Part shown: positions 13,619 through 15,184 of the stretch, one piece after another
Layout of the letters: each line of letters starts with the position of its first letter
Numbering within the stretch: position 1 is the stretch's first letter
Made by a program: the position numbers and the translations under genes
Notes under the pieces: generated by a model
Database searches by the model: none
What the model was told of the DNA's origin: nothing
Seen by the model: only the letters and a program-made list of their open reading frames with translations
Assembly: GCA_030152105.1 (NCBI GenBank)
Contig: JASLIH010000285.1
Coordinates: 1 to 15,184 of the forward strand
Direction: 5' to 3'
DNA length: 15,184 bases
DNA from: Actinomycetes bacterium
GTDB lineage: Bacteria; Actinomycetota; CALGFH01

Positions 13619-13644
13619 AATGAGAGATAACAGTCACTATCATT
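13619..13644. promoter_or_regulatory. Inverted repeat containing copy 2 of the shared element
   Basis: AATGAGAG (13619-13626) and CTATCATT (13637-13644) are inverted at seven of eight positions across a 10-base spacer. The 18-base stretch 13626-13643 is the second copy of the element found before the copper operon. It lies in an AT-rich island between the CopC-CopD gene and the 63-residue protein gene, so both may answer to one regulator. Confidence 0.5.
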
Positions 13645-13664
13645 TGTACTGTTCCAGCTGATTC

Positions 13665-13687
13665 GCCCGGGGAGGGAGGCGCCGGGC
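13665..13687. other. Leader or intergenic hairpin
   Basis: GCCCGG (13665-13670) pairs with CCGGGC (13682-13687) around an 11-base purine-rich loop. It lies between the shared element and the ribosome-binding site of the small gene and could be a terminator of the copper operon or a structured leader. Confidence 0.3.
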
Positions 13688-13725
13688 ACTCGACAGGATC
13701 GACCGAAAGAGAAGGGGAACATCCC

Positions 13726-13917
13726 ATGCTCGTTCCCGTTCACCGGGCGGTATCGGCAGTACTTCACGTCATGCTGGTCGCCTTCGTGACCCTCTCCGCC
13801 CGGGTCCAGCACGGCGTCCTCCGTTCGAAGCACTGGTTCGCGCCCGTGGCCACGGCGGTGGCCGCCTACGCCATGCTGTGGGGCTTCATCAGCCCGAAGG
13901 GCTGGTTGTGGGGCTGA
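13726..13917 (+). CDS. Small membrane protein of unknown function (63 aa)
   Basis: A 63-residue protein with two hydrophobic segments, about 9-26 (AVSAVLHVMLVAFVTLSA) and 38-55 (FAPVATAVAAYAMLWGFI), joined by a short basic loop (RVQHGVLRSKHW). It has four histidines (HRAV, LHVM, QHGV, KHW), three methionines, and ends in SPKGWLWG. GAAGGGG 8 bases before the ATG and a 5' region with an AT-rich regulatory island support expression. I recognise no family. It follows the CopC-CopD gene by 146 bases on the same strand and shares an upstream element with the copper operon, so a role in copper handling is a reasonable guess, not a demonstrated one. It may insert as a hairpin with both ends on one side of the membrane. 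Confidence 0.65.
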   Translation: MLVPVHRAVSAVLHVMLVAFVTLSARVQHGVLRSKHWFAPVATAVAAYAMLWGFISPKGWLWG

Positions 13918-13942
13918 TGGCCGCGCTGCGCGTCCGTTGGGG

Positions 13943-13972
13943 TTAGTCCCGGGTCCCGGGAGGGGCTAGGCT
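13943..13972 (+). promoter_or_regulatory. Weak promoter of the cyclase-like/ATPase gene
   Basis: TTAGTC (13943-13948) and TAGGCT (13967-13972) are separated by 18 bases, placing the start near 13979. The spacer holds CCCGGG-T-CCCGGG (13948-13960), a symmetric element that could be an operator or chance in such GC-rich DNA. Confidence 0.3.
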
Positions 13973-14018
13973 GAGAGCGTCCGCACGAACCGTACGAAGC
14001 ACGCGTAAGGATCGGCGA

Positions 14019-15184
14019 TTGTCTCGCCCCTCCCCACCGGACCCTCCAGGCGGCGCCGAACGCAAGCTGGTCACCGTCCTGCTGATCGATGTCGACGAAG
14101 CCCGCGAGAGCTTCGCCGACCTGGACCCGGAGGACGCCGGGCGGCTGCTCTCGGGCCAGCTGGCCCGCGTCCGGGCCGAGGTCGAGGCCCACGGCGGGGT
14201 CGTCACCGAGACGATTGGCGGGCGCACCGTGGCCCTGTTCGGCGTCCCCCGCACCCGCGACGACGACCCCGAGCGGGCCGTGCGAGCCGCCCTGGCCATC
14301 CGCGACGCCCTGGCCCCCGGCGCGAGGGACGGGGAGCCCCCGGCGAGCACCCCCGCCGGGGCGGCGCAGGTGCGGGTGCTGGCGGCCGTGGCCACCGGGG
14401 AGGTGCTGGTCCGGCCCGGCGGCGACCAGGGCGGCCGGCGGGTCGCCGGCGAGCCGCTGGGGACCGCCGCCCGGCTCCAGGAGCTGGCCCCGGCCGGGAC
14501 CGTGCTGGTGTCGGGGGCGACCCGGCGGGCCACCGAGCGGGCGATCACCTACGGCCCTGCCCGCCCGCCCCCGCCGGGCGCCCGCGACCCGGTGCCCGCG
14601 TGGCCGGCGCTCGCGCCCCGGGCCGGGCCGGCCTCCCCCAGCCGTCGCTTCCCGCCGCTGGTGGCCCGCGACCGCGAGCTGGAGACGCTGGCGGCCGCCG
14701 CCGCCCGAGCCGGCGACGGCGGCGGGCCCGAGCTGGTCACCGTCGTCGGCGACGCCGGCATCGGCAAGAGCCGGCTCCTGGCCGAGCTGGCCGACCGCCT
14801 GGCCGGCCCGGGATCGCCACCCCCGCGGGTCGCCTGGCGCCAGGGTCGGGCCCTGCCCTACGGCGACGGCCCGACCTTCGGGGCCCTTGCCGAGGCGGTC
14901 AAGGCCGAGGCGGGCATCCTGGAGAGCGACGGCGCCGAGCTCGCCGGCCGGCGCCTGGTCGCGGCCGCGGCGGCGGTGGTCGGGCCGGCGCTCGGTGGGC
15001 GGCCACCGCCGACGCCGACCAGGCGGCCGAGGTGGCCGGCGACCCAGGCGGCGGTGACCGGCTCGGCCACCGCCGCCGCGGCCGCGACCAGGCGCCGGCC
15101 GGCGAGCTCGGCGCCGTCGCTCTCCAGGATGCCCGCCTCGGCCTTGACCGCCTCGGCAAGGGCCCCGAAGGTCGGGCCGTCGCC
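14019..15184 (+). CDS. Cyclase-like/AAA ATPase regulator, partial; only 14019-14979 is reliable
   Basis: This is the 5' part of a second member of the cyclase-like plus ATPase family, without the winged helix and BTAD of the gene at 5675. Residues 13-100 match that protein closely (ERKLVTVLLIDVD; GVPRTRDDDPERAVRAALAI). The first metal Asp is present here (LIDVD), but the GDG motif again reads IGG (66-68). The cyclase-like domain ends near residue 180; a Pro-rich linker follows; the ATPase starts at about 212 with Walker A GDAGIGKS (244-251) and WRQGRALPYGDG (273-284). TTG at 14019 is chosen because AAGGA lies 7 bases upstream, an in-frame TAG is at 13944 and no ATG or GTG is available. From 14980 the frame stays open only because it reads the inverted copy of the gene, so those residues are not real. 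Confidence 0.8.
   Translation, partial: MSRPSPPDPPGGAERKLVTVLLIDVDEARESFADLDPEDAGRLLSGQLARVRAEVEAHGGVVTETIGGRTVALFGVPRTRDDDPERAVRAALAIRDALAPGARDGEPPASTPAGAAQVRVLAAVATGEVLVRPGGDQGGRRVAGEPLGTAARLQELAPAGTVLVSGATRRATERAITYGPARPPPPGARDPVPAWPALAPRAGPASPSRRFPPLVARDRELETLAAAAARAGDGGGPELVTVVGDAGIGKSRLLAELADRLAGPGSPPPRVAWRQGRALPYGDGPTFGALAEAVKAEAGILESDGAELAGRRLVAAAAAVVGPALGGRPPPTPTRRPRWPATQAAVTGSATAAAAATRRRPASSAPSLSRMPASALTASARAPKVGPS
14862..15184. repeat. Fold-back inverted repeat at the contig end (probable artefact)
   Basis: Bases 14862-14979 are repeated in perfect reverse complement at 15067-15184, giving 118-bp arms around an 87-bp centre. Read on the minus strand, the centre continues the gene beyond the repeat (AEPVTAAWVAGHLGRLVG), aligning with TDRVAWHLRGLVG of the paralogue at 5675; read on the plus strand the homology stops at 14979. 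The sequence therefore turns back on itself inside one gene, and the outer arm ends exactly at the window edge. Confidence 0.9.

Noticed and set aside
14089..15057. Alternative plus-strand frame in the second cyclase-like gene
   Set aside because: It is off-frame relative to the cyclase-like and Walker A motifs and is Pro/Arg/Ala-rich without motifs.
14858..15159. Minus-strand open frames at the contig end as separate genes
   Set aside because: They are the inverted copy of the plus-strand gene created by the fold-back, not independent genes.
1..15184. CRISPR array, transposon, tRNA or rRNA genes
   Set aside because: I saw no regularly spaced repeats, no transposase or terminal repeats, and no cloverleaf or rRNA-like stretches.

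Overview
This 15.2-kb window is very GC-rich, with G/C-ending codons throughout, coding strands on both sides and short AT-rich islands only at promoters. A BTAD/SARP-type regulator, a stand-alone Prim-Pol domain protein and a perfect actinobacterial-type LexA box (TCGAACACACGTTCGA) point to a high-GC actinobacterium, probably a poorly characterised lineage. The last 323 bases form a fold-back inverted repeat, as often seen at the edge of a metagenome contig, and should not be trusted as genomic order.

Layout. Bases 1-1643 (minus strand) look like a compact operon: an ArsR-type winged-helix regulator, an AHSA1/SRPBCC protein starting 2 bases after it, and the N-terminal part of an alpha/beta hydrolase cut by the window edge. 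The regulator has a strong promoter that predicts a leaderless mRNA, with an imperfect inverted repeat over its -35. Divergently, a proline-rich protein of unknown function (1777-2742) is preceded by the LexA box right against its -10, so it is probably DNA-damage induced. A hairpin-rich 205-base gap separates it from a convergent long-chain acyl-CoA synthetase gene (2948-4798). Divergent from that is a small Prim-Pol-like protein (4949-5578) whose catalytic acidic motif appears to be lost.

The largest gene (5675-9850) encodes a 1391-residue multidomain regulator: SARP-type winged helix, BTAD, a degenerate class III cyclase-like domain, an AAA/STAND ATPase and a long helical C-terminus. A related gene lacking the DNA-binding part starts at 14019 and runs into the contig-end artefact; both proteins lack the same metal-binding aspartate.

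Between the two lies a regulator and copper block. A complete TetR regulator (9917-10489) converges, with stop codons overlapping by 4 bases, on a protein (10486-10911) that resembles its ligand-binding domain but has no helix-turn-helix. An AT-rich regulatory region then leads into a two-gene operon, a membrane-anchored exported protein (11078-11848) and a CopC-CopD fusion with an extra C-terminal domain (11858-13579). Both exported proteins are predicted to begin with histidine after signal-peptide cleavage. A similar 18-base element lies upstream of this operon and again upstream of a 63-residue membrane protein (13726-13917), suggesting the three genes form one, possibly copper-responsive, unit.
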